NCBI RefSeq assembly: GCF_002000085.1
Contig: NZ_MUZU01000011.1
Location: 62,001 to 126,000, forward strand
Direction: 5' to 3'
From: Pseudocolwellia agarivorans
GTDB lineage: Bacteria; Pseudomonadota; Gammaproteobacteria; Enterobacterales; Alteromonadaceae
Length of the DNA: 64,000 nucleotides
Below the pieces are notes generated by a model that saw nothing but the letters and a program-made list of their open reading frames with translations, was not told where the DNA came from and did no database searches. Each line of letters opens with the position of its first letter. Positions within the stretch are counted from its first letter, which is position 1. A program made the position numbers and the translations under genes. Below, in pieces: positions 37,771-47,546 of this stretch.

Positions 37771-39129
37771 TTAGATTCCTAAGCCCAGCGCAAGACCTAA
37801 AGTGATACGATTATTTAATCGTTCATACGTCAATTGTGTAACTTGTGATTGTAGTGAGAAGGTTTGTTGTTGAACTTGTAATAACTCGATAAGTGACGCT
37901 GTACCCTGACGATAACGCAAGGTGTATGTGGCCTCACTTCGTTGCGCACTTGCCAATGCAGATTCGGTATACTGTAAACGCTGAGCAATAGCAGCTTCTT
38001 GCGCGATAGCATTGTCGACTTCGTTAACCGCGTTTAAGAGCTTTTCTTGAAAATTCCAATAGCTTTTTTCTGCCGCTAATTTAGCAATTTCAACTTCGCT
38101 GGTTAACTTACCCGCATTAAAAATAGGTGCCGATAGTTTACCTAACAATTCCCATGCATTACTGCCAAACAGTGCGTTGTGTAAATTGCTATTACTATCA
38201 CCCATTGAGCCAGTAATAGACAAATTAGGCAATAATGCTTTATAAGCCACTTTATGCTGATATTGGCTGGCGATAATATTTTGATAAGCTTGTTGAAGAT
38301 CGGGTCGTCGCGCTAAATTCTGTTTTTGCATTTTATCTAACGGCATAACAACCGCAGGATAACTTGTACGGTATTCAAGTTGTTGATCACTCACGCCTGT
38401 TAACAAGACTAAATTTCTTAATGCTTGCTGATATTGCGCCTGAAAATTAACAAGGGTTGCTTGGCTGTTTTGAGTAGATGATTTTGCAGTATCAAGCTCT
38501 GTTAGTTCACTCAGCCCCTTACGGTAGCGATCCACGATGATTTGTTCGTTGGTGCTTAATGTTGCTACACGCTTTTTCTCTATATCAATAAGTTGAGTAA
38601 ATTGTACTAAGCCTAAATAAGCCTTCATAACATTAGCGGCAAGTAAATCTTTAGCGCCTTGATAAGCATATGCCGTTGCTAGCGCATTAGCTTGTTGTGC
38701 ATCGGTAGCATTGGCTAGTTGTTGCCAAATATCTAGGGTCCACGCTATATCAACACTTGTGCTATAAACCGCTGCACTTGAGCTAGAAGCTGTTGCTTCA
38801 TTTTTTTTAGCATTTAATCCAGCAGAAATACTTGGCCATTGGTTTGAACTACTAACAGATAGCTGTTGCTCTGCTGTTTTTAAGGTAATTAAGGTTTGCT
38901 GTAAATTAGGATTATTCGCCAATGCCGTAGTAATAAGGGCATTAGCTTCTTCAATAATCAGTAATTGCGAAAGCGACATAGCTTTGTTATTACTAACATC
39001 TATACTCGTTTGTGCAATATTTTTAAGTTGCGTGTTCGCTCGTTCGTCAAAGTGAACATCTTCAAACGTTGAACATGCACTCATAAAACAAAAGCTGAAC
39101 ACTGAAAAATACAATGAATAAGTTTTCAC
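37771..39129 (-). CDS. TolC-type outer-membrane efflux factor (lipoprotein)
   Basis: A 452-residue protein with a lipobox (CFMSAC, Cys19) and OEP repeats: NPNLQQTLITLKTAEQQL, then GLSELTELDTAKSSTQN and RQGTASLIELLQVQQQTF. It is the first gene of the RND/two-component unit, with its own promoter expected upstream (39130-39220). Confidence 0.93.
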   Translation of the reverse strand: MKTYSLYFSVFSFCFMSACSTFEDVHFDERANTQLKNIAQTSIDVSNNKAMSLSQLLIIEEANALITTALANNPNLQQTLITLKTAEQQLSVSSSNQWPSISAGLNAKKNEATASSSSAAVYSTSVDIAWTLDIWQQLANATDAQQANALATAYAYQGAKDLLAANVMKAYLGLVQFTQLIDIEKKRVATLSTNEQIIVDRYRKGLSELTELDTAKSSTQNSQATLVNFQAQYQQALRNLVLLTGVSDQQLEYRTSYPAVVMPLDKMQKQNLARRPDLQQAYQNIIASQYQHKVAYKALLPNLSITGSMGDSNSNLHNALFGSNAWELLGKLSAPIFNAGKLTSEVEIAKLAAEKSYWNFQEKLLNAVNEVDNAIAQEAAIAQRLQYTESALASAQRSEATYTLRYRQGTASLIELLQVQQQTFSLQSQVTQLTYERLNNRITLGLALGLGI

Positions 39130-39220
39130 TTTGAACCTCTCATAACAGAATGAGGCTCAAGTTTAACGATAGCGAGGTTAAGAGAGGGTTAAAGAAAATA
39201 CTTACATAAATAAAAATATA

Positions 39221-39244
39221 AAAGGCTTCTTAATAGAAGCCTTT
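39221..39244 (-). terminator. Terminator after the cytochrome fusion gene
   Basis: AAAGGCTTCT (39221-39230) and AGAAGCCTTT (39235-39244) pair around TAAT. It separates the cytochrome fusion gene from the RND operon promoter. Confidence 0.8.
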
Positions 39245-39294
39245 ATAAATGAGCTAATACAACCAAGGTGTTCAGCTTACCTTCAAGTATAAAG

Positions 39295-42200
39295 TTACTT
39301 AAAACCCGCTTGTTTTAAAGTATCCACTGTAAAAGGGGTATGTTGATTTTCTGTATTTTTTCTAATAGCTTTGATCATATCTTCAGATACTGCTGACGAT
39401 TTGTTTTGCCATGCATTTCTAATGTAACTGGCGATATCAGCTAGTTCAGCGTCGGTTATTTCACTACTCTCAGCTAAGCCAGGCATAGTCATTGGACTTT
39501 TGTACAAAGTACCTCTTACTGTAACGGGGCCATATAAACCTCGCAGTAAAATAGCACTTAAACGCTCTGGTGATTGAGTAACCCAAGTACTTTTGTTTAA
39601 TGGTGGTACCATGCTCGACCCTTCGCCATCAGCACCATGGCAACCAAAACACCCCGCCTTACCTTCGAATAACTCTTTTCCTCTGTTAAAGCTTGCGAGA
39701 AGTTTTTTATTCATTTTGTTCTCAGTTACTTGGTTTTCTATGTTGTTAAACACGGCTTGGATATTTTTTTGGCTTTTTGGGTTCAACCTTTTGTTTTGCT
39801 CAGCGATAAAGCTTTTGTGGTTCTGCCCTATACTGGCAATAGTGAAATCAGTCACACCAAAGGTATTAGTTAAACTTGTTATTGCTTTGAAAACTTTATG
39901 AGTTCCTGCAGCTAAAATTAGTGCGTTAGCGGTTTCTGCATTAGCAGTTTTAGCTTCACCTTCTATCCACTGCGTAAGTGGTGGTGATGTTATAAAATGC
40001 TCACTTAATCGATAAACAGAACGTTTAATTTTATTAATAAATGCCTGAGTAAATACATTGGTCAACTCTGGGCTTTGCTGTACTTGCACCGCTTTTTTGA
40101 GTAAATCTAAATCAAGTGCGTTCAATCCTTCTAACGTCCAAAGAGCCTTTATTCGCGCTAAATGATCGCTATGTGAAATCGCCATGGTTTTTAAAGCGTT
40201 AATAACAGACTTGTCTTGTTTCATTACAATAAGCTGTTGAGCCATATCTCTATGCCAACCGTTACTATGTGCTAAGTAAGGTACAAGTTGTGTAGCTGTT
40301 AGATTATTTAAATAATCGACTTTTTTAACCTCACTGCTTTTGTGTTTTAAGCGGTATAAACGACCAATATGCTTGTTACGTTCTAAATCTCTGCTTTTAA
40401 TTTGCTCGGCTAAGTAACTCGTTAAAAATACTCTATGTTGCAGTATACCGTGATAAAAATCGATCACCGTGATGGTTCCGTCTGGAGAGTTTATAGCACT
40501 AACCGGACGAAATCTTTCGTCAGTTGAGGCGAGTAATTCTTGTTGTTCAAAAAGAGCTTCTCCCTTAACAATACCGTTAATTTCAGATAACTTAATGGCT
40601 TTTACAAGATTACCTGCGGGTTCTTGCATTAGTCCTATGCCGTAATACTGCTCTGGAAACTGATCACCACGATATATAAGCGGACCACAAGCGGCAGTAT
40701 GATATTTTAATTTAAAATCTTCATTGTACATTCCTTTGTTATAGCCACGATTTAAGCCCGGTGTAACTCTTATAGGAAATACTTCAGCTGTTCCTAATTT
40801 TTGCTGAATTAAGTCTGCGCTAAATTTATGCTGTGGCAATCGGTTAACAACATTAGGAATAAATGACGTGGTATGTAAAGGAGATGAGTTTCCAAGAAAG
40901 TAATGACGCCCGTAATCGTCTTGTGTTATCCCCCACTGGCCTCTAAATTCTGTTTCTGCTTTTAACATTTTCCAATGTTTATTGCGGTATATTTCGTAAG
41001 TTCCGTCAGGTGTTTTTTGATCAAGAGGGATAGGTCGGTAACGAGCTTTAGATTTAGCGTTGTAATACCAATTATCTAAACTGTATAACAAGCCATTGGG
41101 TTTATGTTCAACATTACCGCCTTTAGCGTAAGTTGCATCAACAACTTCGGTATTGATTACGGTAAACTTGCCATTATTTTCAGATAATTCAGAAAAATAT
41201 AGTTTTACGTGATCAGCCCAAATAATCCCATTAGGTACAAAAGCTAGCGCACGAGGTAACAAAATATTTTCGATAAGCACTTGTCGTTTATCCATTATAC
41301 CGTCTTGATTGGTGTCGGTTAATACGACTATTTGACTTTCGGGTAGCATTTCATCAGTTGCTTCAACATCTTGCATAAAGGTGGTCATTTCAACAACCCA
41401 TAAACGACCCGCAGCATCATACAAAGCAACAACAGGATCAAAAACAAGTGGATCTTGCGCTATGACGTCAATGTCAAAATCTTTATGAACTTTAAAAGCA
41501 TTAAGAGCTTCTTCAATCGACAATATAGGGGAAGGAGGAATGATATTTTCAGGCACCACTTTATCCATTACATGGCCAGGACGATCGCCTGGATTTTTTT
41601 TCTCTGTTACGCTTTTAAATTCAGGCAAGCCTTTAAGTTTTACGTTACGTGCTTCAAGTTGGCCTTGTTGTAAGCTAATACTGATAACTTTTGAAAGTGA
41701 ATTAACTGTTTCAGGCGTTGTTTTAAATTCATATTCGGCTATTTTTATATTGTTCATCCAGTGTTCAATATGAAAATTATCTTTTTGTGTTTGTTGTACT
41801 AATATTCGTGCTCGATTCCATTGTCCTTTACCATTAAAGCGCATAGATTTATAAGTAGGTTCCGAAAGGTTTTTAGGTGCTACAAGTCCTTTAATGGCCC
41901 CTAAACTATTTATGCCTTTATCTGTATTTTTAATGATATCGTTATCAATTAACGGGTAAATTAGTGCGTTCTTTTGAGAGGTCGCCAAGTAGTTAATTGC
42001 AGCATTTAGGTTATCCGTTAATTTAAAGTCTAGCTCTAATTCAAAAGAAGTATGAGGGTTATCAATAACTAGATTATTTTTTGCTGTTAATTTTTGGGCA
42101 GTATCCCCTAATGGAATTAACGACCAACCCTGTTTAGTTTCATCCTCGCTTATCTGATTATTTAAATAATTAAATACTAATGGCTCTTGGTTTTCAGGTA

Positions 42201-42930
42201 TTTTTAAAAGGTGCTGTTTAGGCTTCACGGTAATAATTTTAGGATCACGCCATTGCACCTTTTTACCATCTTTATTTTTTCCTGCGCTATGAACTTGCAA
42301 AGCAATAAAGCCTTGAGAAGTCATATCATCTATTACAGATGAACACGGCACGTTATTAATAAATGTTTTTATGGTATTACCGATTGCCTCAATTCTGTAT
42401 TTATTCCAATCGTTTACTTTAAACTCTTTTGAACAAGCATTATTACGCGTTAAGTTGTATATCCAACCTCGGCGAGATTGATCATATATTCCGCCACTCC
42501 AGGCTCTTGTGCTGGTATCTATTTCCATTTGATAACCATATACGAAACCTTTGTTGTGAATATTACTTCTAAATTGAATACCTGAGTTGATGCTGGTATC
42601 GGCTTTAACATCGGTTTCAAAAATAAAGTCACTGTAGGTTTCTTTACTAATTAAAAATGTATTTTTTTTACTTGCTACGCTAGTACCAACTACTGCATTA
42701 TTTTCAATATGATAAGTAGATTTACCACCAACAATCTTCCATTGTGATAAGTCATTACTTTCAAGTAAAGATTTCCATGCTTGAGAGGTGTTTTTTGTTT
42801 GAGGGTTAAGATAAGGGACTTGAACTTGGTCTTTATCAGCTTCAGTATTGTTTTTAATATGCGTTGAATAACCACATGCTGTAAACCCAAAAACACAAAG
42901 TACAGGTAGCACGTAAAAGCTTTTTATCAT
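39295..42930 (-). CDS. Secreted DUF1080 / propeller dehydrogenase-like / cytochrome c fusion lipoprotein
   Basis: A 1211-residue lipoprotein (FGFTACGYS). Domains in order: a DUF1080 (3-keto-glycoside hydrolase-like) lectin fold (about 45-235), a second lectin-like domain (about 240-445), and a TIGR02604-type propeller (from about 470, LYDAAGRLWVVEM, LTDTNQDGIMDKR). Helical HEAT-like repeats (about 885-1010) and a cytochrome c domain with haem motif CFGCH (about 1105-1109) and distal Met (SPMTMPG) complete it. Such fusions are best known from Planctomycetes/Verrucomicrobia and marine Bacteroidetes. It should oxidise or hydrolyse a sugar and pass electrons to haem. A GalR-type operator (43037) ties it to galactose metabolism. 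Confidence 0.8.
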   Translation of the reverse strand: MIKSFYVLPVLCVFGFTACGYSTHIKNNTEADKDQVQVPYLNPQTKNTSQAWKSLLESNDLSQWKIVGGKSTYHIENNAVVGTSVASKKNTFLISKETYSDFIFETDVKADTSINSGIQFRSNIHNKGFVYGYQMEIDTSTRAWSGGIYDQSRRGWIYNLTRNNACSKEFKVNDWNKYRIEAIGNTIKTFINNVPCSSVIDDMTSQGFIALQVHSAGKNKDGKKVQWRDPKIITVKPKQHLLKIPENQEPLVFNYLNNQISEDETKQGWSLIPLGDTAQKLTAKNNLVIDNPHTSFELELDFKLTDNLNAAINYLATSQKNALIYPLIDNDIIKNTDKGINSLGAIKGLVAPKNLSEPTYKSMRFNGKGQWNRARILVQQTQKDNFHIEHWMNNIKIAEYEFKTTPETVNSLSKVISISLQQGQLEARNVKLKGLPEFKSVTEKKNPGDRPGHVMDKVVPENIIPPSPILSIEEALNAFKVHKDFDIDVIAQDPLVFDPVVALYDAAGRLWVVEMTTFMQDVEATDEMLPESQIVVLTDTNQDGIMDKRQVLIENILLPRALAFVPNGIIWADHVKLYFSELSENNGKFTVINTEVVDATYAKGGNVEHKPNGLLYSLDNWYYNAKSKARYRPIPLDQKTPDGTYEIYRNKHWKMLKAETEFRGQWGITQDDYGRHYFLGNSSPLHTTSFIPNVVNRLPQHKFSADLIQQKLGTAEVFPIRVTPGLNRGYNKGMYNEDFKLKYHTAACGPLIYRGDQFPEQYYGIGLMQEPAGNLVKAIKLSEINGIVKGEALFEQQELLASTDERFRPVSAINSPDGTITVIDFYHGILQHRVFLTSYLAEQIKSRDLERNKHIGRLYRLKHKSSEVKKVDYLNNLTATQLVPYLAHSNGWHRDMAQQLIVMKQDKSVINALKTMAISHSDHLARIKALWTLEGLNALDLDLLKKAVQVQQSPELTNVFTQAFINKIKRSVYRLSEHFITSPPLTQWIEGEAKTANAETANALILAAGTHKVFKAITSLTNTFGVTDFTIASIGQNHKSFIAEQNKRLNPKSQKNIQAVFNNIENQVTENKMNKKLLASFNRGKELFEGKAGCFGCHGADGEGSSMVPPLNKSTWVTQSPERLSAILLRGLYGPVTVRGTLYKSPMTMPGLAESSEITDAELADIASYIRNAWQNKSSAVSEDMIKAIRKNTENQHTPFTVDTLKQAGFK

Positions 42931-43036
42931 TTAATCTGTCCTAAATAATGAGAAATCAAACCACACAAGTATTATTTTTAACAACCTAATCTTGATAATG
43001 GAAAATAACAAAAAGCATACAATACACCAATTAAAA

Positions 43037-43050
43037 TGTAAACGTTTACT
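43037..43050. promoter_or_regulatory. GalR-type operator before the cytochrome fusion gene
   Basis: TGTAAACGTTTACT, one base from the perfect palindrome, 107 bp upstream of the start codon. Confidence 0.7.
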
Positions 43051-43153
43051 ACACTTACACCTATATTAACCTAAAACGATTTAGTGCTGTATAAATGACA
43101 AAATGAAGATACATATTCAATAAAAAAACTATAAAAATAGATTCATATATACT

Positions 43154-43191
43154 AAAAAAGCTTTATTACCATATAGTAATAAAGCTTTTTT
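43154..43191 (-). terminator. Strong terminator after the GH2 gene
   Basis: A 16-bp perfect stem, AAAAAAGCTTTATTAC (43154-43169) with GTAATAAAGCTTTTTT (43176-43191). Bidirectional in form. It lies 36 bp after the GH2 stop. Confidence 0.85.
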
Positions 43192-43227
43192 AAGTTTTAC
43201 ATTAACATGCTAAATTTCATATAATCA

Positions 43228-45612
43228 CTATTTAGAGGTAAACGTTAACCTCCCTTCCAATTCATCTTGTTTAGCATGAAGTGTTACATTACCTGCCTTA
43301 TCACCAATTTGTAGTAAAGCGGTTGCGATACCGGCTTCAGTAACAACAGCACTTGGGTTCAGTAATTTAACATCACCATTTAGAGTAAAGTCGATTTCTT
43401 CAGTGATGTTAGGTAATACTGTGCCATTAGCATCCACTACGGCAATATAAGCAAACAATACATCGTTATGCCCTGCTGCTGGTTTTTTACCGCTTTCATC
43501 TAACCATACTTTTAAGGCAACAGCTTTGCCCGGAGTTTTAACAACGTCTTGTGTTACTGCTTTACCATTAATAAAACCTATGGCTTTTAATGTACCTGCT
43601 TCGTATTTATTTAACGCAAAAGTAAAGGGTGGATGACCTAAGTTTTCAGTGTTTTTGCCGTTATCTGGCGTTTGTTTCGCTATAAGCTTGTCATTTAAAA
43701 ATAAGTGAACTTCTTCAACGTTACTTAACACCTTAATATCAAGAGATGATTTTTCGTTCCAGTAACTAGCTATTTTTATAACAGGTTTTATTTCAGGTGA
43801 TTGTTGGCTTTGATAAAAGTAGTAACCAAATTTAGGTAGTCTAAAAATATCCATAACTCCTGATGATTCAATACCATCATGATAGCCACGGTTATAATCG
43901 TACATTACCCAATAACTGTCTGAAAACGCTTTGGTGTTGAAGTTGTCGTTGTGCGACTCTTGCAAGTTTTTAACTTGTTGTAATAAGCGTTTTTCACCAT
44001 AGGCACGTAACTGACGACTACTTGTGGCTAAGCGCATATCTTTAGGCATTTTGTCTTGATTAAGACCTGCGTTGCGCGAGTAGTATTCCCAATCGCCGTA
44101 TTCAGAAACCGAATAAGGTTTTACTGGGTCATGATCACTTTTGTGTAAAATACGATGTTGTCTTGCTTGTAAGTAAATATCGTAAACCTCGTTCATCCAA
44201 CCTGCTGAATATACGTTCTCACCTGGAAATTCTGTATGTACAATACGATTAAGTTCTTCCATATAAAAAATCGGCATTTTAGTTTCGTTAAGTGAAACTT
44301 CCCATGCTAATACTGAAGCATGGTTACGATCACGTCGAATTAACTCTTTAGCTGATTTGTAGGTGTAATTTCTAAATTGATCTGTGTCTGCATAAAACTG
44401 CCATCCTAAAATAGCGTCTAAAACAACAATACCTAACTCGTCACAGGCATCAAGAAATGCTGGAGATTGTGGATAATGAGATAAACGAATGTAGTCGAAG
44501 CCACCTTCTTTTATTTTTTTAGCATCGCGATATTGCGCATTATCTGAAAGCGCATACCCTATAAACGGATAGTCTTGATGGCGATTAACACCACGTAGAT
44601 ACGTTTTTTCACCATTAATAAAAAGTTCTTGATTTTTCAGTTCAAAATGACGAATACCTACACGTGTTTTTTGCTCATCAACTTTTTTATCATCAATGAA
44701 TACGGTAGTGACTACATCATATAAATAAGGTGACTTTGGCGACCATAGTTTTGCATTTTTCACTTTTACTAAAGAAACAAATTCAGCGTCAGAATTTGCA
44801 TTAATTGTTTGTAGCGGGCTACTTTGTTGGCTAATTAAAACACCTTTATCGTAAACAGCGTTATTAACTACAACCTGTTTGTTAGAAGATATATCGTTTA
44901 CTACGTGAGTTTTGATTTGTACATGAGATTCAGCCGTATCAACTTTTGGCGTAGTTATAAACACACCACCACCGGCTACTTTATTAGCTAAGTTAGCATT
45001 ACTGATATAGACCTTTTCTTTAACCGTCATCCATGCATTACGGTATAAGCCACCATACATATTAAAGTCTAATATTTTTAGAGGTTTAGGCCCTGTAATT
45101 TCATTGTCTGTATTGTCTAAACGTACTGCTACTATGTTCTCTTTGCCAGGCAGCACATAGTCAGTTGCATCAATAACAACCGGTAAATATCCACCGTGAT
45201 GATCAGAAACAAGTTGATTATTAATCCATATTTTTGAATGATTCATTGCTGCTTCAAATTCTAAAAATACTTTTTTACCATCAAGCTCTTTAGGCACGTC
45301 TAAATGTCTTCTGTACCAACTAATACCTTGCCATTGATTGTTAACAACTAAAGGTTCAATGTTTGCTGTATGAGGTAATCTAACGTCGTTCCAAGTGTCA
45401 TCATTAAAACTGACTAAATGATTATTCTCATCATTTTCATTAGATAATAATTTTTTGAATTTCCAGCCTGAGTTTATGCTGACTTTTGCAGCACTACTTT
45501 TAGAAGCACTGATTTTATTATTTTCAGAATTAATAACATTTTGATTATATGAACAAGCGTTCAATACCCAAGCTGCAATTAACCACGACACAAAAATGGT
45601 TACGTTTTTCAT
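43228..45612 (-). CDS. GH2-family beta-galactosidase-like lipoprotein
   Basis: A 794-residue protein with a lipobox (VLNAC, Cys20). GH2 sandwich domains come first (SWYRRHLDVP, VAVRLDNTDNE), then the TIM barrel. Its acid/base lies in WEVSLNE (Glu443) and the nucleophile in VSEYGDWEYY (Glu504). C-terminal DUF4982/Big-like domains follow. GH2 members in sulfated-galactan loci act as exo-beta-galactosidases on desulfated ends. A regulon operator (45650) lies 38 bp before its ATG. Anomeric and linkage specificity are not decidable from sequence. Confidence 0.88.
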   Translation of the reverse strand: MKNVTIFVSWLIAAWVLNACSYNQNVINSENNKISASKSSAAKVSINSGWKFKKLLSNENDENNHLVSFNDDTWNDVRLPHTANIEPLVVNNQWQGISWYRRHLDVPKELDGKKVFLEFEAAMNHSKIWINNQLVSDHHGGYLPVVIDATDYVLPGKENIVAVRLDNTDNEITGPKPLKILDFNMYGGLYRNAWMTVKEKVYISNANLANKVAGGGVFITTPKVDTAESHVQIKTHVVNDISSNKQVVVNNAVYDKGVLISQQSSPLQTINANSDAEFVSLVKVKNAKLWSPKSPYLYDVVTTVFIDDKKVDEQKTRVGIRHFELKNQELFINGEKTYLRGVNRHQDYPFIGYALSDNAQYRDAKKIKEGGFDYIRLSHYPQSPAFLDACDELGIVVLDAILGWQFYADTDQFRNYTYKSAKELIRRDRNHASVLAWEVSLNETKMPIFYMEELNRIVHTEFPGENVYSAGWMNEVYDIYLQARQHRILHKSDHDPVKPYSVSEYGDWEYYSRNAGLNQDKMPKDMRLATSSRQLRAYGEKRLLQQVKNLQESHNDNFNTKAFSDSYWVMYDYNRGYHDGIESSGVMDIFRLPKFGYYFYQSQQSPEIKPVIKIASYWNEKSSLDIKVLSNVEEVHLFLNDKLIAKQTPDNGKNTENLGHPPFTFALNKYEAGTLKAIGFINGKAVTQDVVKTPGKAVALKVWLDESGKKPAAGHNDVLFAYIAVVDANGTVLPNITEEIDFTLNGDVKLLNPSAVVTEAGIATALLQIGDKAGNVTLHAKQDELEGRLTFTSK

Positions 45613-45649
45613 TTATAGCTCTCTATTTTATATTCCCTCAAAAAAAGAA

Positions 45650-45663
45650 GGAAAGCGCAATCC
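45650..45663. promoter_or_regulatory. GGAAAGCGCAATCC operator before the GH2 gene
   Basis: A 14-bp site, two bases from the perfect palindrome GGATAGCGCTATCC. Confidence 0.65.
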
Positions 45664-45819
45664 CTACATTCTTATTGTTTTAGATCGAAAAATCAAGAAA
45701 ATAATGACAAGGCTTGTTCTGAAGGTAATACTTAAAGGCGATAAATAAAGGAGCTTTAGCGTTATTTATTTTATAATACAAAAAATAACGCTAATAAGAG
45801 GAGAGTAATTATTGCTAAT

Positions 45820-47241
45820 TTACAGAGCTTTAGGGAAGCCTGTGTATTTTTCAACGCCCATTTCTTTTTCCCACGCTTGTAACTTACTAGTCATCGACTT
45901 AACAATTTCAGGGTAATGTTCTACCACGTTTTTTTGCTCCAAAGGATCAATACCTAAATTGTATAAACGACGTTCACCACTACGATAACCTAGTAGCTTC
46001 CAGTTACCTTCACGCACAGATATATACAAGTCTTCATAAGCTCTGTAGCCATAAATCGGTTTGTTACGCTCAAGGACTTTATTGTCGCGAATAACATTAA
46101 GTAAAGAAACGCCGTCTAAATTTTTATCAAGCGTAGAATTACCACCAGCTATATCAACTAAAGTAGGAAAAATATCCGTTGTTTGAATAATGCTATGGTT
46201 TATCGTGCCGTCATGTGTAACATTTGGCCAATGTACAAAAAATGGCACTCTTGCTCCGCCTTCGTACAATGTTTCACCCTTCTTTTTTCCTCTAAAGGGT
46301 AAGTTAGGGAAGTAACTACCTTGATCAGATGTAAATAAAATAATGGTGTCTTTATCTAAACCTTTGGCTTTAAGTGCGGCTCTTACTCGCCCTACTGCGT
46401 CATCCATTGATTTTATTTGTGCCGCGTATTTTGCCATATCTCCTGTTAAGCCCTTTTCTTCAAAGTGTTTAACATAATCGGGCTTACCTTGAGACGGGCG
46501 ATGTACATTGTAAAACCAAAGTGACAACATAAACGGTTGGTCTTTATCGTAACTGTTAATCCAGTCGACACTGTGTTGTGCTAATAAATCCGTTAAGTAT
46601 TTATCACTTTTCGATTCAGTTAAAGCTTGCTCGCTAGGTTGAGTTAACATTGAAGAGTCTTTAAAAAACTTACCTGAGTAACCTTTTGGATGCCCTTCAT
46701 TGGTTGTTCCCCATTGGCTATCAAAACCATGGTCTGTTGGGTGAAAACCTTTGTTATGCCCTAAATGCCACTTACCAACAAAATGATTGTAGTAACCTTG
46801 TTTTTTAATCGCCGTAGCATAAGACTTATATTTAGTGTCTAACCAATTAGGTACAGGAAATTGCGCAGGATCTGTTTTCCAATAATGTACACTCTCTGTT
46901 GGTATGCCGCTTGGTAAATGGCGAACCATTTTTAATTTTGCTGGGTGTTGACCTGTTAGCAAAGTTGCACGGCTAGGGCTACATGTAGGACTAGCCACAT
47001 ACGTGTTTTCTAAACTCAAACTTTGTGCAGCAAGCGCATCAACATTAGGCGATTCAAATATTGGATTTTTCATTCCCAAGTCACCAAAGCCTAGGTCATC
47101 TACAAAAAACAAAACTATATTAGGTTTTTTGCTATTTGTTTTTTCAACTAACTCTGCCGACTGTTTTGATTTATTTATATCTGCTGAACATGCAGTTATT
47201 CCCAAACAGAGTAAAGGTAAAAATATAAACAAATGTTTCAT
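45820..47241 (-). CDS. S1-family sulfatase (lipoprotein)
   Basis: A 473-residue sulfatase with a lipobox (LGITAC, Cys18). It has PNIVLFFVDDLGFGDLG for the metal site, the formylglycine motif CSPSR (87-91), FVGKWHLGHN and LFTSDQGSYFPN. It precedes the GH2 gene on the same strand with a 207-bp gap. It has its own operator at 47321, 80 bp upstream. A third sulfatase in the regulon agrees with the three sulfates per disaccharide of lambda-carrageenan, which is inference. Confidence 0.92.
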   Translation of the reverse strand: MKHLFIFLPLLCLGITACSADINKSKQSAELVEKTNSKKPNIVLFFVDDLGFGDLGMKNPIFESPNVDALAAQSLSLENTYVASPTCSPSRATLLTGQHPAKLKMVRHLPSGIPTESVHYWKTDPAQFPVPNWLDTKYKSYATAIKKQGYYNHFVGKWHLGHNKGFHPTDHGFDSQWGTTNEGHPKGYSGKFFKDSSMLTQPSEQALTESKSDKYLTDLLAQHSVDWINSYDKDQPFMLSLWFYNVHRPSQGKPDYVKHFEEKGLTGDMAKYAAQIKSMDDAVGRVRAALKAKGLDKDTIILFTSDQGSYFPNLPFRGKKKGETLYEGGARVPFFVHWPNVTHDGTINHSIIQTTDIFPTLVDIAGGNSTLDKNLDGVSLLNVIRDNKVLERNKPIYGYRAYEDLYISVREGNWKLLGYRSGERRLYNLGIDPLEQKNVVEHYPEIVKSMTSKLQAWEKEMGVEKYTGFPKAL

Positions 47242-47546
47242 TGTTTTTAGGTCCTTATCAGTATTTATAATTATTTAGTTGTTCTATTCGATCCATTTTT
47301 AATAATACACTTCACAACAAGGATTGCGCTATCCTTTTTTTTGGGTGTTTTATATAAAGAAGAGTTAAATTAGCGGGAAATAAGGCTACTTGCCTCTAAA
47401 AACAAAGATATAAACAACGATCAACATAAAGAATAATTTAAATAAAATTATATTTATTTACAATTGAGACTACATAAATAGCTTTATATTAAGTAGCATA
47501 GCGATATATTCCTTAAAAATTGAAGATAATAGAGAAGTAACAATTT
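47242..47546. other. Divergent region, sulfatase / sppA
   Basis: 305 bp. It contains the 47321 operator for the sulfatase and, on the other side, the AT-rich promoter region of sppA. No small gene seen. Confidence 0.5.
47321..47334. promoter_or_regulatory. GGATTGCGCTATCC operator before the sulfatase gene
   Basis: One base from the perfect palindrome, about 80 bp upstream of the sulfatase start. Confidence 0.7.

Noticed and set aside
45754-45767. CTTTAGCGTTATTT as another GGATAGCGCTATCC site
   Set aside because: The centre is GCGT, not GCGC, and both outer halves are degenerate.
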